This document shows, piece after piece, positions 17,710-26,847 of a stretch of 64,000 nt of DNA. The notes beneath the pieces were generated by a model. The model had not been told where the DNA came from, searched no databases, and worked only from the letters and a program-made list of their open reading frames with translations. The first letter of the stretch is position 1; every line of letters starts with the position of its first letter. This stretch comes from Gracilimonas sp965227215. GTDB taxonomy: Bacteria > Bacteroidota > Rhodothermia > Balneolales > Balneolaceae. The translations under genes were made by a program, and so were the position numbers. The stretch lies in contig OZ245729.1 of assembly GCA_965227215.1 (NCBI GenBank), forward strand, positions 186,001 through 250,000. Direction: 5' to 3'.

Positions 17710-18084
17710 ATGCTCGAAAATTATTTTCCGATTTTAATTGTTGGTATCGTTGCCTTGATTCTGGCAGCTGCTTTTCTGATCCTATCTAAAATTTTAGGGC
17801 CTTTTCGTCCCAATAAAAACAAATTAGATCCCTACGAAAGTGGAATGGATCCGGTTGGGGAAGCCAAAGACCGTTACTCTATCAGTTTCTATCTGGTAGC
17901 GATGGAGTTTATTGTATTCGATCTTGAAGTTGTATTCATATATCCCTGGGCGGTTCGCTATTTAGAATTTGGCGTAGGAACGTTCATGGCCATGATGCTA
18001 TTTATTGTAATACTATTCGTCGGACTTCTGTATACACTGAAGAAAGGTACCTTAGACTGGGACTTAAATCATTTTAAAGCTTAA
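17710..18084 (+). CDS. nuoA: NADH-quinone oxidoreductase subunit A
   Basis: 124 aa from the ATG at 17710. Three membrane helices and the NuoA signature YESGMDPVGEAKDRYSISFYL with FIVFDLEVVFIYPW are present. The frame stays open upstream to a TTG at 17665, but those 15 residues are not NuoA-like and overlap a promoter candidate, so the ATG is chosen. Membrane-arm subunit of complex I near the quinone site. First gene of nuoA-H; nuoB follows after 8 nt. Confidence 0.93.
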   Translation: MLENYFPILIVGIVALILAAAFLILSKILGPFRPNKNKLDPYESGMDPVGEAKDRYSISFYLVAMEFIVFDLEVVFIYPWAVRYLEFGVGTFMAMMLFIVILFVGLLYTLKKGTLDWDLNHFKA

Positions 18085-18092
18085 TAACTACC

Positions 18093-18575
18093 ATGGGAAT
18101 CGAATCAGCACTTGGTGAAGGTTTTTTCACAACTAAAATTGATGCGCTCACAAACTGGGCTCGGGCCAATGCTGCCTGGCCGATGCCAATGGGGCTAGCC
18201 TGTTGCGCTATCGAAATGATGGCATTTGCAGGGCCTCGATATGACGCCTCTCGCTTTGGGTCAGAGGTAATGCGTTTTTCTCCCCGGCAAAGTGATGTAA
18301 TGATTGTAGCGGGATGGTCGACATACAAGATGTCGCACGCCATCCGTCGAATTTGGGATCAAATGCCTGACCCTAAATGGTGTATAGCAATGGGTGCTTG
18401 TGCTTCAACCGGTGGAATGCACCGATGCTATGGCGTTGTACAGGGAGTGGATAACTATCTGCCGGTAGACGCTTATGTTTCCGGTTGCCCGCCCCGCCCC
18501 GATGCCCTTCTTCACGCACTAATGAAGATTCAGGACAAAATTAAAACTGAGCACTCTGTTTTATTAGATACTTAA
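18093..18575 (+). CDS. nuoB: NADH-quinone oxidoreductase subunit B
   Basis: 160 aa. Carries the terminal 4Fe-4S cluster N2 that passes electrons to quinone. The cluster ligands are visible as GLACCAIEMM (two adjacent Cys), MGACASTGGM and YVSGCPPRPDALLHAL. Peripheral arm, next to NuoD. Eight nt after nuoA, 4 nt before nuoC; length normal. Confidence 0.96.
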   Translation: MGIESALGEGFFTTKIDALTNWARANAAWPMPMGLACCAIEMMAFAGPRYDASRFGSEVMRFSPRQSDVMIVAGWSTYKMSHAIRRIWDQMPDPKWCIAMGACASTGGMHRCYGVVQGVDNYLPVDAYVSGCPPRPDALLHALMKIQDKIKTEHSVLLDT

Positions 18576-18579
18576 GATT

Positions 18580-19092
18580 ATGAGTTTAGATTTGAACAAA
18601 ACGGAACAAGGCGTAGTGGATGGCCTGTCTTCTGATTTCTCGGAAGACTTGATTGAAGTTTATCAGTCCTGCGATCATACCTACATCCGCGTTGAAGCCG
18701 AAAACATCATTGATATACTGAAATACCTGAAGGAAAAGCACCACTTTATTTTCCTGAGTGATATCATTGGAACAGACCGGTACACATCTGATGAACGGTT
18801 TGAAGTGATTTATAACATCATGAATTTAAGAACTCAGGATCGGATATTTGTAAAGATCCGAGTTGAAGAAGAAAATCCGCAGGTTCCTACAGCCACTTCA
18901 CTTTGGACTTCGGCCGGCTGGTTTGAGCGTGAAATTTACGATATGTATGGTGTCAGGTTTGAAGGACATCCCGATCACAGAAGAATGTATTTGCCGGAAG
19001 ATTTCGAATACTTCCCGCTAAGAAAAGAATTTCCGCTGTTGGGTATCCCAGGTTCTATTGAACTGCCTAACACAACCCCAGATACGGAGTAA
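18580..19092 (+). CDS. nuoC: NADH-quinone oxidoreductase subunit C
   Basis: 170 aa, a separate NuoC rather than the NuoCD fusion of enterobacteria. Signature WFEREIYDMYGVRFEGHPD and RRMYLPEDFEYFPLRKEFPL. Structural subunit of the hydrophilic arm. It follows nuoB by 4 nt and precedes nuoD by 3 nt, with a GGAG just before the nuoD start. Confidence 0.95.
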   Translation: MSLDLNKTEQGVVDGLSSDFSEDLIEVYQSCDHTYIRVEAENIIDILKYLKEKHHFIFLSDIIGTDRYTSDERFEVIYNIMNLRTQDRIFVKIRVEEENPQVPTATSLWTSAGWFEREIYDMYGVRFEGHPDHRRMYLPEDFEYFPLRKEFPLLGIPGSIELPNTTPDTE

Positions 19093-19095
19093 GGC

Positions 19096-20388
19096 ATGAA
19101 ACTCAAAGATATTAACAGTAAGGTAGATCCCAAGTTCTTTAAGGAACATCAGCATGCTATTTATAAAAGCCTTGAGGACAAGCACACTACTATTGAGGAA
19201 ATAGACGGCGAAGACCCGCTTAATTCTAAAATGATCCTGAATATGGGGCCTCAACACCCGGCAACTCACGGTGTGTTGCGTCTGATTCTTCAACTTCGGG
19301 GTGAATTAATTGAAAAGACCAAGATTGATATTGGCTACCTGCACCGAGGTGTTGAAAAAATTGCAGAGAATAAGACCTACCAGGAATTCATGCCGTATAC
19401 CGACCGCATGGATTACCTTTCACCTTACAGCAACAACGTAGCTTTATGTACAGCTGTTGAAAAACTCGCGGATGTTGAAGTGCCGGAACGAGCTCAATAT
19501 ATACGGATGATATGTTGTGAACTCGCTCGTATCTCATCCCACCTTTTGTGGTTAGGTACTATGGTGATGGACGCCGGAGCTATTTCATACTTCATTTGGA
19601 CCTTCCGTGAGCGTGAAAAAATCTATGATATTTTTGATGAGGTTGCCGGTCATCGCTTTACCGTTTCTCACTCCAGAATTGGTGGTGTGGCTAACGACCT
19701 TACTGACGATGCCATTGCCCGCATTAAGGAGTTTATTGAGAAATTCCCGCAAGAGCTCAAAGACTGGCACAAACTTTTAGACCGTAATCGAATTTTTATC
19801 GAAAGAAATCAGGATGTAGGCATTCTAAAAACAAAGAATGCGCTGGATCTTGGGGCAACCGGTCCTGTACTCAGAGCTTCGGGTTATGCTGTTGATCAGC
19901 GTAAGATCAATCCATATCTGAAATATGACGAAGTAGATTTTGAAGTACCAACCCGCCTTGAGGGTGATAACCTTGCCCGATACTTTGTTCGAATGGAAGA
20001 AATGAGCGAAAGTATCAAAATCATTCAGCAGTGCTTTGATAAAATGCCAAAAGGACCTGTTCGTACTAACAACGCCAAGCAGGCTTATCCTTCCAAAGAT
20101 GAAGTTTATTATTCTATGGAGGGTATGATTCATGATTTCATGATGACGGACACCGGAATTTGTCCGCCGGCAGGTAAGGAAGTTTACCATGCCGTTGAAT
20201 CCCCCAAAGGAGAACTTGGCTATTTTATTCAGAGCGATGGAACCGGCCATCCATGGAGATTAAAAGTTAATGCCCCTTCCCTCAGAAACCTCCAGGTATT
20301 GGAGCATATTCTGGATGGTGAAATGGTGGCAGATACGGTTGTTATAATCGGAGGAATTGATCCTGTAATGGGAGAAGCAGATAAATAA
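19096..20388 (+). CDS. nuoD: NADH-quinone oxidoreductase subunit D
   Basis: 430 aa. The 49-kDa subunit forming the quinone pocket with NuoB. Signatures: NMGPQHPATHGVLRL, YLHRGVEKIAE, MDYLSPYSNNVAL, and a C terminus PSLRNLQVLEHILDGE with GGIDPVMGEADK. About 45 N-terminal residues precede the conserved core, slightly longer than in many homologues. The stop codon is directly followed by the nuoE ATG without any gap. Confidence 0.96.
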   Translation: MKLKDINSKVDPKFFKEHQHAIYKSLEDKHTTIEEIDGEDPLNSKMILNMGPQHPATHGVLRLILQLRGELIEKTKIDIGYLHRGVEKIAENKTYQEFMPYTDRMDYLSPYSNNVALCTAVEKLADVEVPERAQYIRMICCELARISSHLLWLGTMVMDAGAISYFIWTFREREKIYDIFDEVAGHRFTVSHSRIGGVANDLTDDAIARIKEFIEKFPQELKDWHKLLDRNRIFIERNQDVGILKTKNALDLGATGPVLRASGYAVDQRKINPYLKYDEVDFEVPTRLEGDNLARYFVRMEEMSESIKIIQQCFDKMPKGPVRTNNAKQAYPSKDEVYYSMEGMIHDFMMTDTGICPPAGKEVYHAVESPKGELGYFIQSDGTGHPWRLKVNAPSLRNLQVLEHILDGEMVADTVVIIGGIDPVMGEADK

Positions 20389-20931
20389 ATGGAAGAAACG
20401 TACGAATTTACTAAAGAAGACTTAGAGGAAATCGAAACCATAAAGGCGAAGTTTCCTACGGTGATGCCTGCTACCCTGCCAACACTTTGGGTAGCTCAAC
20501 GTCGTTTTGGCCACGTTGAACCACCGGTTCAACGTCTGGTTGCTAAAACTCTGGACCTGCCTGAATCGCATGTTCATGGAGTGGCGACCTTCTACACCCA
20601 ATATTACAAAGAGCGTAAAGGCAAGTATGTGCTTGATGTTTGCACTACAACCAGCTGTCAACTTTGTGGCGGTTATGAAATGCTTCACTATCTGGAGGAT
20701 AAACTAGGCATCAAAGCCGGAGAAACTACCGAAGATGGTAAGTTCAGTATACAATCAGTAGAATGTCTTGGGGCATGTGGGTATGCTCCTATGATGCAAA
20801 TTACCAACGATGTATACGTGAATAACCTTACCGAAGAAAAGCTGGATAAAGTTATTGACAGCCTGAAAGAAGACAAAATGCCTGAATTTGAATCGGTAGG
20901 AATGCCTCTCCTCGAAAAAAGAAATATTTAA
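20389..20931 (+). CDS. nuoE: NADH-quinone oxidoreductase subunit E
   Basis: 180 aa thioredoxin-like 2Fe-2S protein (cluster N1a). Ligands are visible in CTTTSCQLCGG and VECLGACGYAPMM. It pairs with NuoF in the NADH-oxidising module. The ATG immediately follows the nuoD stop, so translation is probably coupled; nuoF follows after 6 nt. Confidence 0.95.
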   Translation: MEETYEFTKEDLEEIETIKAKFPTVMPATLPTLWVAQRRFGHVEPPVQRLVAKTLDLPESHVHGVATFYTQYYKERKGKYVLDVCTTTSCQLCGGYEMLHYLEDKLGIKAGETTEDGKFSIQSVECLGACGYAPMMQITNDVYVNNLTEEKLDKVIDSLKEDKMPEFESVGMPLLEKRNI

Positions 20932-20937
20932 GTAATT

Positions 20938-22224
20938 ATGGCCTCAGACTGGAAATCATTCGAACCCGTTATTATTCCCGATATCCCAAATCTTGAAAAG
21001 ATTGAGGTATATGAAAAGAACGGCGGGTATGAATCGCTTAAGAAAGTTGTTACAAGCAGCGACTGGACTCCTGAAGGGGTCGTAAATGAAGTAAAAGCTG
21101 CCAACATCAGAGGTCGTGGCGGTGCCGGATTTAATGCCGGACTGAAATGGTCGTTTATGCCCAAGCCTGATGGTGGCCCTCGTTACCTGGCTTGCAACGG
21201 TGATGAATCCGAGCCGGGTACGTTTAAAGACCGTAAAATTTTTGAGTACAATCCTCATCTTTTTATTGAAGGTGCACTGATTGCTGCATATGCTATGCAA
21301 ATCACTACCATATATGTATATGTGCGTGGTGAGTACATTTCCTGGGTGAAGATGATGGAGAAAGCACTTCAGGATGCCAGAGATAAAGGATATATAGGCA
21401 AGAACTTATTTGGAACGGATTACAGCGTTGAGTTTGAAATAACCTACGGTGCCGGGGCTTACATTTGCGGAGAAGAAACTTCCATGTTGGAATCTCTGGA
21501 AGGTAAACGCGGATATCCACGTGTTAAACCTCCCTTCCCTGCCCAAAAAGGACTTTGGGGTCGCCCGACAACAATTAATAATATTGAAACGCTTGCCAAT
21601 GTACCGCTGGTCATTAAAAATGGCGCAGACTGGTTTAAAGGTATCGGTGCTGAAAATCATCCCGGACCGGTGTTATATGGAATTTCAGGACATGTAAACC
21701 GACCAGGTGTATATGAACTTCCTACCGGAGTGCCGGTGATGGATTTGATTAATGATGTAGCTCAGGGAATTCGGGGCGGAAAAAAATTAAAGGCTCTCAT
21801 TCCTGGAGGGTCATCTACCCCTGTTTTAAGAGCAGATCAATTGGAGAATACCTCCATGGATGCCGATTCTCTTCGTGAAGCCGGGTCTATGATGGGAACA
21901 GCCGGAATGATTGTGATGGATGAAGACACGGACATGGTTGATGCCCTTTGGAGAATTTCCCATTTCTACCACCATGAGTCTTGCGGACAATGTACACCCT
22001 GCCGTGAAGGAACCGGTTGGGCCGAAAAGATTTTATTGAAAATTAAAAACGGTGACGGTGAGATCAGGGATTTAGATCTTCTATTGGATCTGACTACTCA
22101 GATGGAAGGAAGAACTATTTGTGCCCTGGCTGATGCTGCTGCATGGCCTATTCGCCACACCATTAACCGCTTCAGAGACGAATTTGAAGCTCGCTGCAAG
22201 AAATCAGTTCACGCAGTCGCTTAG
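20938..22224 (+). CDS. nuoF: NADH-quinone oxidoreductase subunit F
   Basis: 428 aa. Binds NADH, FMN and cluster N3. Evidence: RGRGGAGFNAGLKWSFMP (FMN/NAD loop), NGDESEPGTFKDR, GAGAYICGEETSMLESLEGKRG and the cluster motif ESCGQCTPCREGTGW with a distal CALADAAAWP. Length is normal. It is separated from nuoG by 471 nt that contain the four-helix-bundle ORF. Confidence 0.96.
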   Translation: MASDWKSFEPVIIPDIPNLEKIEVYEKNGGYESLKKVVTSSDWTPEGVVNEVKAANIRGRGGAGFNAGLKWSFMPKPDGGPRYLACNGDESEPGTFKDRKIFEYNPHLFIEGALIAAYAMQITTIYVYVRGEYISWVKMMEKALQDARDKGYIGKNLFGTDYSVEFEITYGAGAYICGEETSMLESLEGKRGYPRVKPPFPAQKGLWGRPTTINNIETLANVPLVIKNGADWFKGIGAENHPGPVLYGISGHVNRPGVYELPTGVPVMDLINDVAQGIRGGKKLKALIPGGSSTPVLRADQLENTSMDADSLREAGSMMGTAGMIVMDEDTDMVDALWRISHFYHHESCGQCTPCREGTGWAEKILLKIKNGDGEIRDLDLLLDLTTQMEGRTICALADAAAWPIRHTINRFRDEFEARCKKSVHAVA

Positions 22225-22240
22225 CAATTTTATATTGATA

Positions 22241-22272
22241 ATTGTTGATTGATGATTTATCTGATCAACAAT
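22241..22272. repeat. Short inverted repeat at left edge of the nuoF-nuoG insertion
   Basis: A perfect 9-bp inverted repeat, ATTGTTGAT (22241-22249) and ATCAACAAT (22264-22272), lies 17 nt after nuoF. Together with the 8-bp palindrome near 22646 it brackets the inserted ORF. Whether it is an element end or an RNA hairpin is unknown. Confidence 0.55.
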
Positions 22273-22286
22273 CCAGCGTTAAAATT

Positions 22287-22637
22287 TTGAATAAAGATGA
22301 GTTAAAATTACGAACTAAAGATTTTGCACACCGATGTGTTAAATTGGCTTTAAGTTTACCTAAATCATATTTGGGAAAACATATTGAAGGGCAGCTAATA
22401 CGATGTGGAACTTCGGTTGCTGCGAATTACAGAGCTGCTTGTATTGCTCATAGCAAAGCAGCTTTTACCGCAAAATTGAGTATAGTTATTGAAGAAGCAG
22501 ATGAAAGTGAATTTTGGATGCAATTTATCATTGATGAAAACCTCAAGCCAAAGCATTTGGTTGACCCCTTATTAAAGGAGGCTCATGAACTTACATCAAT
22601 TTTTATATCATCCAGAAAAACTTCTCAAAGGAAATGA
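22287..22637 (+). CDS. Four-helix-bundle protein (S23/IVP, TIGR02436-like)
   Basis: About 116 aa from a TTG at 22287; the frame is open to another TTG at 22242, but family members usually begin just before the NKDELKLRTKDFA stretch seen here, and the upstream TTG lies in an inverted repeat. Signatures: FAHRCVKLALSLPK, GQLIRCGTSVAANYRAACIAHSKAAF, KLSIVIEEADESEFWMQ. These small proteins were first seen in 23S rRNA intervening sequences and are related to the Avd accessory proteins of diversity-generating retroelements. Their function is unclear; they form bundle multimers. Its place inside an otherwise contiguous nuo operon, with AT-rich flanks, suggests insertion. Confidence 0.85.
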   Translation: MNKDELKLRTKDFAHRCVKLALSLPKSYLGKHIEGQLIRCGTSVAANYRAACIAHSKAAFTAKLSIVIEEADESEFWMQFIIDENLKPKHLVDPLLKEAHELTSIFISSRKTSQRK

Positions 22638-22645
22638 GGCCGATA

Positions 22646-22664
22646 TAGATTTAGTATAAATCTA
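22646..22664. repeat. Short palindrome at right edge of the insertion
   Basis: TAGATTTA (22646-22653), 3-nt loop, TAAATCTA (22657-22664): a perfect 8-bp inverted repeat 9 nt after the four-helix-bundle stop, followed by an AT-rich spacer up to nuoG at 22696. Confidence 0.5.
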
Positions 22665-22695
22665 AAATCGACATTCATAAATCAAAAATTGTGAG

Positions 22696-24432
22696 ATGCC
22701 AGAAATATTTATAGACGGACAACGATACGAATTTGAAGAAGGGACCGATAAAGGCCTGCTTCAGTTCATTTTAGACAATGGCAAAGAAGTACCGTTCTTT
22801 TGCTACCACCCTTCTATGAGCGCACCGGCAAACTGTCGGCAGTGTTATGTGAAAGTGGGTACCCCGGTTAAAAATCAGGAAACCGGAGAGTATGAACTGG
22901 ACGAGAATGGAGAACGCGAAATCCGGTGGTTCCCAAAAATGCAGACATCCTGCACCATGCAAATGCAAGATGGCATGGTCGTTAAAACCCAGGAAACAAG
23001 CGAGGAAGTAGCCCGGGCTCAAAAAGACACTATGGAGCTGATCCTGGTAAATCACCCTCTCGATTGCCCAATTTGTGATCAGGCCGGTGAATGTCCGCTA
23101 CAGATCCAAACTTATAAATATGGACCGGAAGGCAGTCGATTTGAGGTTAAGAAAGTACATAAGCCTAAACGGGTTGAGCTTGGCCCAAGAGTAACTCTTG
23201 ATGCCGAACGATGCATTAACTGTACCCGATGTGTTCGCTTTACAGAAGAAATCAGTGAAACACACCAATTGACTATTACTTCCCGTGGCGATAAGAACTA
23301 CCCCATTACTGCGCCCGGACGAGAGTTTGATGATCCATATTCAATGAACACCATTGATATCTGTCCTGTTGGAGCTTTGACATCTACTGATTTCCGCTTT
23401 AAAGCACGAGTTTGGGAAATGAACCAAACTCCGAGTATTGATGTGACCAACGGTAAAGGAACGAATATCGATATCTGGACCCGGGACAACCTTGTTCTCC
23501 GAATCACCCCAAGATATAATGGAGAAGTTAATGACCACTGGATGCCGGATGCCGGCCGACAGGCCTACCGAAGGTTCAATGAAAACCGAATCTCACGCCC
23601 TGCCCTTAAGCTGGACGGCGACAATCAGTCAAAAACTTCCTGGAATAATGCTATCGAAACCTTTGCTGAAACACTGGAAGCCGGAAAACCGGAAGATGTG
23701 TTAATAATCGGAAGTGCGCATGCTTCTGTTGAAGAGAATTACGCACTTATGAAAGTGTTCAATCTTTGGGGCGTGAATAATTTCAAGTTTGCTCCTCATA
23801 TTGTTGAAGGTGCAGGCGATGATTTCCTTCTGACTGACGATCAGGCTCCGAATACAAACGGAGTGAAGCTGATTGGTTACGAAGAAAGCAACGACCTGAA
23901 GGCTGAAGTTAAAGATGCCAAGATCGTGATTATGCTTTCGGACGAGCTTATTGACCGGGAAGTACTATCTGCTGATGACCTGAATGGCAAATTCAGCATT
24001 CTTCTTTCAACTAATGAATGTGATACCAGCAATGCGGCTGATCTTATTATTCCGGTTACTTGCATAGCTGAACATGCTGCCAGCTATGTAAATGTTGACG
24101 GACGAATTCAGCGCTCCTTCCCTGCCAAAGAAACCAAGTACACCCATCGCAGCCTTGATCTTGAGATGTCTCAAGGCCGACTGGATCGCTATGGAACTAA
24201 TTTCGATAACTGGGTAACTGAAGAAAACAAAGTGGATTGTGCTCCTGCATGGGAAATCATGAACCGATTAGCCGAACGATTGGGATTAGACGTTGAGTTT
24301 GGCACATCCCGCGAAATTATGGATGAAATAGCATCTTCGAACCCATCCTTTGCGGATATTAGTTACGAACGCATGGATAATGAAATGGGTGTAAACCTTA
24401 ATCCTTCAAACAAAAAAGAGGCAACTGCATAA
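22696..24432 (+). CDS. nuoG: NADH-quinone oxidoreductase subunit G (short form)
   Basis: 578 aa, well below the about 900 aa of E. coli NuoG. The N-terminal part has the 2Fe-2S ferredoxin domain (FCYHPSMSAPANCRQCYV, with a further Cys in TSCTMQ), the His/Cys cluster motif VNHPLDCPICDQAGECPLQ, and the 4Fe-4S motif DAERCINCTRCVRFTEEI with DICPVGALTS. The C-terminal molybdopterin-oxidoreductase-like region is abbreviated. Electron-relay subunit of the hydrophilic arm. The stop is directly followed by the nuoH ATG. Confidence 0.93.
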   Translation: MPEIFIDGQRYEFEEGTDKGLLQFILDNGKEVPFFCYHPSMSAPANCRQCYVKVGTPVKNQETGEYELDENGEREIRWFPKMQTSCTMQMQDGMVVKTQETSEEVARAQKDTMELILVNHPLDCPICDQAGECPLQIQTYKYGPEGSRFEVKKVHKPKRVELGPRVTLDAERCINCTRCVRFTEEISETHQLTITSRGDKNYPITAPGREFDDPYSMNTIDICPVGALTSTDFRFKARVWEMNQTPSIDVTNGKGTNIDIWTRDNLVLRITPRYNGEVNDHWMPDAGRQAYRRFNENRISRPALKLDGDNQSKTSWNNAIETFAETLEAGKPEDVLIIGSAHASVEENYALMKVFNLWGVNNFKFAPHIVEGAGDDFLLTDDQAPNTNGVKLIGYEESNDLKAEVKDAKIVIMLSDELIDREVLSADDLNGKFSILLSTNECDTSNAADLIIPVTCIAEHAASYVNVDGRIQRSFPAKETKYTHRSLDLEMSQGRLDRYGTNFDNWVTEENKVDCAPAWEIMNRLAERLGLDVEFGTSREIMDEIASSNPSFADISYERMDNEMGVNLNPSNKKEATA

Positions 24433-25467
24433 ATGAGTACAGGTGGAATTGATATTTTTGGATTGTTATATGTCCCTACCTGGGTTGCCGTTCTGAGCCT
24501 GGGTATCTTTACCTGGCTTAATTCAGCTGCCCTTTTGGTATATGCTGAACGCCGTATTGCCGGACTGATTCAGAACCGTGTAGGTCCGAACCGTGTAGGT
24601 CCCGCCGGATTATTACAACCCGTGGCAGACGTTGTTAAGCTGTTGCTTAAAGAAGACGTTACTCCTTCTCAAGGGTACAAAGTGATTCATCATATTGCAC
24701 CGGTTATACCCGTTTTTACAGCTTTCATGACGGTTTCAGTGATACCTTTTGGTGAAAACCTGTACGTGACCGATATCAACGCAGGCGTGCTTTTTATACT
24801 AGCTATTGCCTCTCTTGGTGTTTATGGTGTTACCCTGGCCGGTTGGTCTTCGAACAGTAAATATTCTCTTTTAGGTGGATTGAGAGCCGCTGCACAGATG
24901 ATCAGTTATGAACTCCCGATGGGCATGGCTTTAGCATCTGTTGTATTGGTGGCAGGATCACTAAGTATGGTTGAAATTGCTGCTTCCCAGGAGTACTTGT
25001 GGAATGTGTTTATTAACCCCATTGGAGCTGTAATATTTATCATTTGTGCTTTCGCGGAGGCTAACCGAACTCCATTTGATTTAGTTGAAGCCGAACAGGA
25101 ACTCGTTGGTGGTTTCCACACAGAATACAGTGGTATGCGTTTTGGAATGTTCTTCCTTGCTGAATACATGCACGTATTTATTGGAAGTGTTCTGATTACA
25201 ACCTTCTTTTTTGGAAGTTACCACCTCCCATTTGCGGGGTACTGGCTACCGGAAATGACTCCGTTAGCTAAAGGTATTCTGGATGTATCTGTGTTCATGG
25301 CTAAGGTAGTATTCTGGTGCTTCGTATTCATTTGGGTTCGCTGGACCATCCCAAGATTCAAGTATAATCAGGTTATGAAGCTTGGCTGGGCTCGATTACT
25401 CCCACTCAGTATTCTTAATTTCATGCTGATTGCTGCCGGTATGTATGCATATACCCACTGGTTCTAA
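24433..25467 (+). CDS. nuoH: NADH-quinone oxidoreductase subunit H
   Basis: 344 aa with about eight membrane helices. Signatures: YAERRIAGLIQNRVGPNRVGP, ANRTPFDLVEAEQELVGGFHTEYSGM and WVRWTIPRFKYNQ. Joins the membrane arm to the quinone-reduction site. It is the last nuo gene here: a strong terminator follows 25 nt downstream, so nuoI-N must be elsewhere. Confidence 0.96.
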   Translation: MSTGGIDIFGLLYVPTWVAVLSLGIFTWLNSAALLVYAERRIAGLIQNRVGPNRVGPAGLLQPVADVVKLLLKEDVTPSQGYKVIHHIAPVIPVFTAFMTVSVIPFGENLYVTDINAGVLFILAIASLGVYGVTLAGWSSNSKYSLLGGLRAAAQMISYELPMGMALASVVLVAGSLSMVEIAASQEYLWNVFINPIGAVIFIICAFAEANRTPFDLVEAEQELVGGFHTEYSGMRFGMFFLAEYMHVFIGSVLITTFFFGSYHLPFAGYWLPEMTPLAKGILDVSVFMAKVVFWCFVFIWVRWTIPRFKYNQVMKLGWARLLPLSILNFMLIAAGMYAYTHWF

Positions 25468-25491
25468 CATCAGTTATCATAACAAGTTTTC

Positions 25492-25518
25492 AAAAAGCCG
25501 GTTATGCCGGCTTTTTTT
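25492..25518 (+). terminator. Rho-independent terminator after nuoH
   Basis: A 10-bp stem (25492-25501 with 25507-25516), a 5-nt loop and a run of seven T (25512-25518). It ends the nuoA-H unit. Confidence 0.9.
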
Positions 25519-25640
25519 ATTGCCTGTCCTCTATCGCATGAACTGCCTAATCTAAAGATGTGATATAATCCAAGCCCCCTACTGTCTATCCTTACCTGTG
25601 TTCCGTTAGGAACAATAAACTCAAAAATACGGAGCAGGTT

Positions 25641-26135
25641 ATGAAAACAATTAAATTACTTCTTGTTGCGCTGATGCTGATCACATTCTCTTCTTGCACT
25701 ATTTATGACAATGATGTGGAAGGTGAAGTCGACCTTGTTTATTCAAGCACCATCACAATACGATCAAATGATTTCGTTACTGAAGACGAGTTTGTGTCTG
25801 TTGCCAATTACGGATGGGACAACCTTGATACAGAAATGGTTGATTATGGACTGGTTTTAGGATATGTACGATTTGAAGGCACCACCGCCTGGCACGCCCT
25901 CCCTTATTCCATTCCTTTTGAAGACGATCTCGTCAACCTCCGATACTATTTTGATATTGATAATTTCAGCTTGGTGTTGGAGGGTGAGGTAGCCGATAAT
26001 AATCAGGCAAATGAAGCTCTCTTCGATGGGGATGTACTGCGGGTAATTGCTATCCCTCCTTCTGAAATTATTCGAACCAAAGCCATTGATTATCGGAACT
26101 ATGATCAGATTAGAGAGTTATATAATATTGAATGA
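25641..26135 (+). CDS. Small lipoprotein of unknown function
   Basis: 164 aa. Signal peptide with lipobox FSSC (Cys19). The mature part is acidic and rich in aromatic beta-strand-like segments; no catalytic motif is recognised. A GGAG lies 6-9 nt before the ATG. It has its own transcription unit: a nuo terminator lies upstream and a TATAAT-like box is present at 25564-25569, followed by a 6-bp hairpin (25599-25614) in the leader. Likely anchored in the outer membrane. Confidence 0.75.
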   Translation: MKTIKLLLVALMLITFSSCTIYDNDVEGEVDLVYSSTITIRSNDFVTEDEFVSVANYGWDNLDTEMVDYGLVLGYVRFEGTTAWHALPYSIPFEDDLVNLRYYFDIDNFSLVLEGEVADNNQANEALFDGDVLRVIAIPPSEIIRTKAIDYRNYDQIRELYNIE

Positions 26136-26220
26136 ATACTTATAGAGTAACATTATATATACCTTTTACTCTTATACTTAGAAAAATTAATACGAACTAA
26201 CCAACTATTTGGAGACACTA

Positions 26221-26703
26221 ATGAATTTTTCAAAAGTTTGTACCATCCTATTCGGAGTTATAATGGGCTTTTCATTTACTGCTCAAGCACAATCTATTCC
26301 AGAAACCGGGTCATTCGGAATACGTGCCAATTTAACTGGTCAGAACTCGATCGAAATGCCTTATATGCTTAATGAGTCACTTTCCCTGGCTCCATATGTC
26401 GGATTCAGCACAACCCAAAATCAGTCAACGAATATTGGAATAGGAATTCGTCCCCGATATTATACAAGTACCAGCAACGCATTAAGCACTTATTTTACCG
26501 GTACTTTAGGATTTACAAACACTTCCTTCAGTACCTCAAATAACTCCATAACGGACTTTAACCTTGGTGTTGGATACGGGGCTGAATACTTCTTTTCGGA
26601 TAAATTCAGTGTAAGTGCTGATGGAAATCTGAATAGCCGATTTGGAGACAGTGCAACAAACCTTTCAACTTCAGCAAGAGTATCAGCTACTTTCTATTTC
26701 TAA
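26221..26703 (+). CDS. Small outer-membrane beta-barrel protein
   Basis: 160 aa from the ATG at 26221, preceded by GGAG at 26211-26214; an in-frame TTG at 26209 overlaps that ribosome site and is rejected. Signal peptide cleaved after AQA (about residue 23). The remainder alternates hydrophobic and Ser/Thr/Asn residues in eight or so strands with a terminal aromatic (ATFYF), typical of an OM barrel of the OmpW/porin-like kind. Specific function unknown. Followed by a strong terminator. Confidence 0.8.
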   Translation: MNFSKVCTILFGVIMGFSFTAQAQSIPETGSFGIRANLTGQNSIEMPYMLNESLSLAPYVGFSTTQNQSTNIGIGIRPRYYTSTSNALSTYFTGTLGFTNTSFSTSNNSITDFNLGVGYGAEYFFSDKFSVSADGNLNSRFGDSATNLSTSARVSATFYF

Positions 26704-26728
26704 AATGTGGTAAATAGTCATTAACCAG

Positions 26729-26759
26729 AAAAGCCGCCTTGCAACAAGGCGGCTTTTTT
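26729..26759 (+). terminator. Rho-independent terminator after the beta-barrel gene
   Basis: A perfect stem of 10-12 bp (26729-26740 with 26746-26757), a 5-nt loop and six T. Clear intrinsic terminator. Confidence 0.92.
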
Positions 26760-26847
26760 AGTTTAATAGGGTAGTTGGCAAATAAAATATATCCTGCTTT
26801 CATAAGATAGAAAGCACTTTTGGCTTTATAAGTAGTTATCATCAGAT

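Noticed and set aside
22225..22695. Diversity-generating retroelement
   Set aside because: The ORF is Avd/IVP-like, but no reverse transcriptase, template repeat or variable repeat is nearby.
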